From the NCBI GenBank assembly GCA_018648925.1, contig JABGQE010000011.1:1-20317 (forward strand): 20,317 bases of DNA, written 5' to 3'. Within the stretch, counting starts at the first letter, position 1, and each line of letters starts with the position of its first letter. This document shows, in pieces, positions 20,027-20,317 of this stretch. The notes beneath the pieces were generated by a model, which was given only the letters and a program-made list of their open reading frames with translations, made no database searches and had not been told where the DNA came from. Source of the stretch: a bacterium (GTDB taxonomy: Bacteria > Patescibacteriota > Minisyncoccia > Phycocordibacterales > UBA2163). The position numbers and the translations under genes were made by a program.

Positions 20027-20317
20027 ATGGAAAAAGACGACGCATTAAACATCAGATCAGATTCTAAAGACCCAAGAGGTAGAATTCTTGCAAACCCAAC
20101 GCACACCCCGTTTCAAATTGGGAAGCTCATATTTCTGTCTGTTGAAAGCGCTCTTCAAGGAATAAAATTTGAAGACGAGAAAAAACAAAGAAAAGTCTTC
20201 ACGATGCGTGGCAAAGATGCTTTAAAAGCAGGTAGAGAAATAACAAACTCTATAAAAGACGGGGAAGAGCATTTTGTATATTGGAACAGTAGACAAATTG
20301 TTTATAATTCTGATGAG
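20027..20317 (+). CDS. NADAR-like protein (3' end outside window)
   Basis: The frame is open from ATG 20027 to the window edge, 97 residues so far, with a good SD (AAGGAG) 6 nt upstream. The stretch GRILANPTHTPFQIGKLIFL, then SVESALQGIKF and GKDALKAGRE, follows the pattern of NADAR proteins (LSNFxxxPF...GxxxxxxEHxxQxxKF...A...GR). These are N-glycosidases acting on ADP-ribose-related or riboflavin-pathway metabolites. The usual His after Glu (VEH) is Ser here (VES), so activity is uncertain. The call is by eye and the C-terminal half is unseen. Confidence 0.55.
   Translation, partial: MEKDDALNIRSDSKDPRGRILANPTHTPFQIGKLIFLSVESALQGIKFEDEKKQRKVFTMRGKDALKAGREITNSIKDGEEHFVYWNSRQIVYNSDE

Noticed and set aside
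1..20317. CRISPR arrays, insertion sequences, integrases or toxin-antitoxin pairs
   Set aside because: No regularly spaced repeats, transposase, recombinase or toxin-like frames were seen. The tRNA-Val fragment is the only hint of an attachment-type scar.

Overview
The window looks like a piece of an AT-rich Candidate Phyla Radiation (Patescibacteria, most likely Parcubacteria) chromosome. The evidence is: small tightly packed genes; a minimal type IV pilus set (pilin, pilM-pilN-pilO) with no pilQ; a RuvX/YqaA pair; a stand-alone response regulator; a short SecE (60 residues); ribosomal protein bL19 with a long acidic tail; rplK not followed by rplA; and most starts lacking a Shine-Dalgarno (SD) site. 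The standard code is used, with TGA as stop (ruvX). The assignment is by recognition of families, not by phylogeny.

Layout. 1-895 (minus strand): a pilin-like gene followed by a membrane protein that runs off the left edge. 1038-4167: an operon-like run of a membrane-anchored cytochrome d1-type beta-propeller, a NirK-like two-cupredoxin protein without copper ligands, and a four-helix membrane protein, closed by a 46-bp perfect palindrome. 4267-5938: a PAS histidine kinase and a convergent single-domain response regulator sharing one bidirectional terminator. 6073-7260: tRNA-Ser, a tiny hydrophobic peptide, ruvX and a YqaA/DedA-type protein. 7310-9864: pilM, pilN, pilO and an unknown fourth gene. 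9871-10275: tRNA-Arg and tRNA-Val on the minus strand, separated by a structured segment containing tRNA-Val fragments. 10339-13584: RluA-family pseudouridine synthase, bL19, tRNA-Leu, cobalamin adenosyltransferase, tRNA-His and a DUF2914 membrane protein. 13700-15804: an unusual two-gene cassette (a membrane protein and a signal-peptide-bearing beta-barrel-like protein) with its own consensus promoter, SD sites and terminator. 15943-17171: a small membrane protein convergent with a ZIP metal transporter. 17251-18360: a SIMPL-domain protein and a small unknown protein. 18489-19907: secE, nusG and rplK; nusG and rplK carry a duplicated promoter-hairpin-leader-start module. 20027-20317: a partial NADAR-like protein.

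Three things stand out. First, the d1/NirK-like pair: the propeller keeps the three histidines expected around heme d1 but has no cysteine and so no c-heme domain. The neighbouring NirK relative has lost every type 2 copper ligand, plus the type 1 Cys and one type 1 His, and stops early. Second, a beta-barrel-like outer-membrane-type protein is encoded in what should be a genome without a classical outer membrane. Third, there are two translation-initiation styles: at least eight unit-leading genes have a -10 box 6-7 nt before the ATG (leaderless), whereas a minority, including the barrel cassette, have strong SD sites. The duplicated nusG/rplK leader, with a 5'-terminal hairpin whose pairing is kept while its sequence differs, is the best candidate regulatory element.
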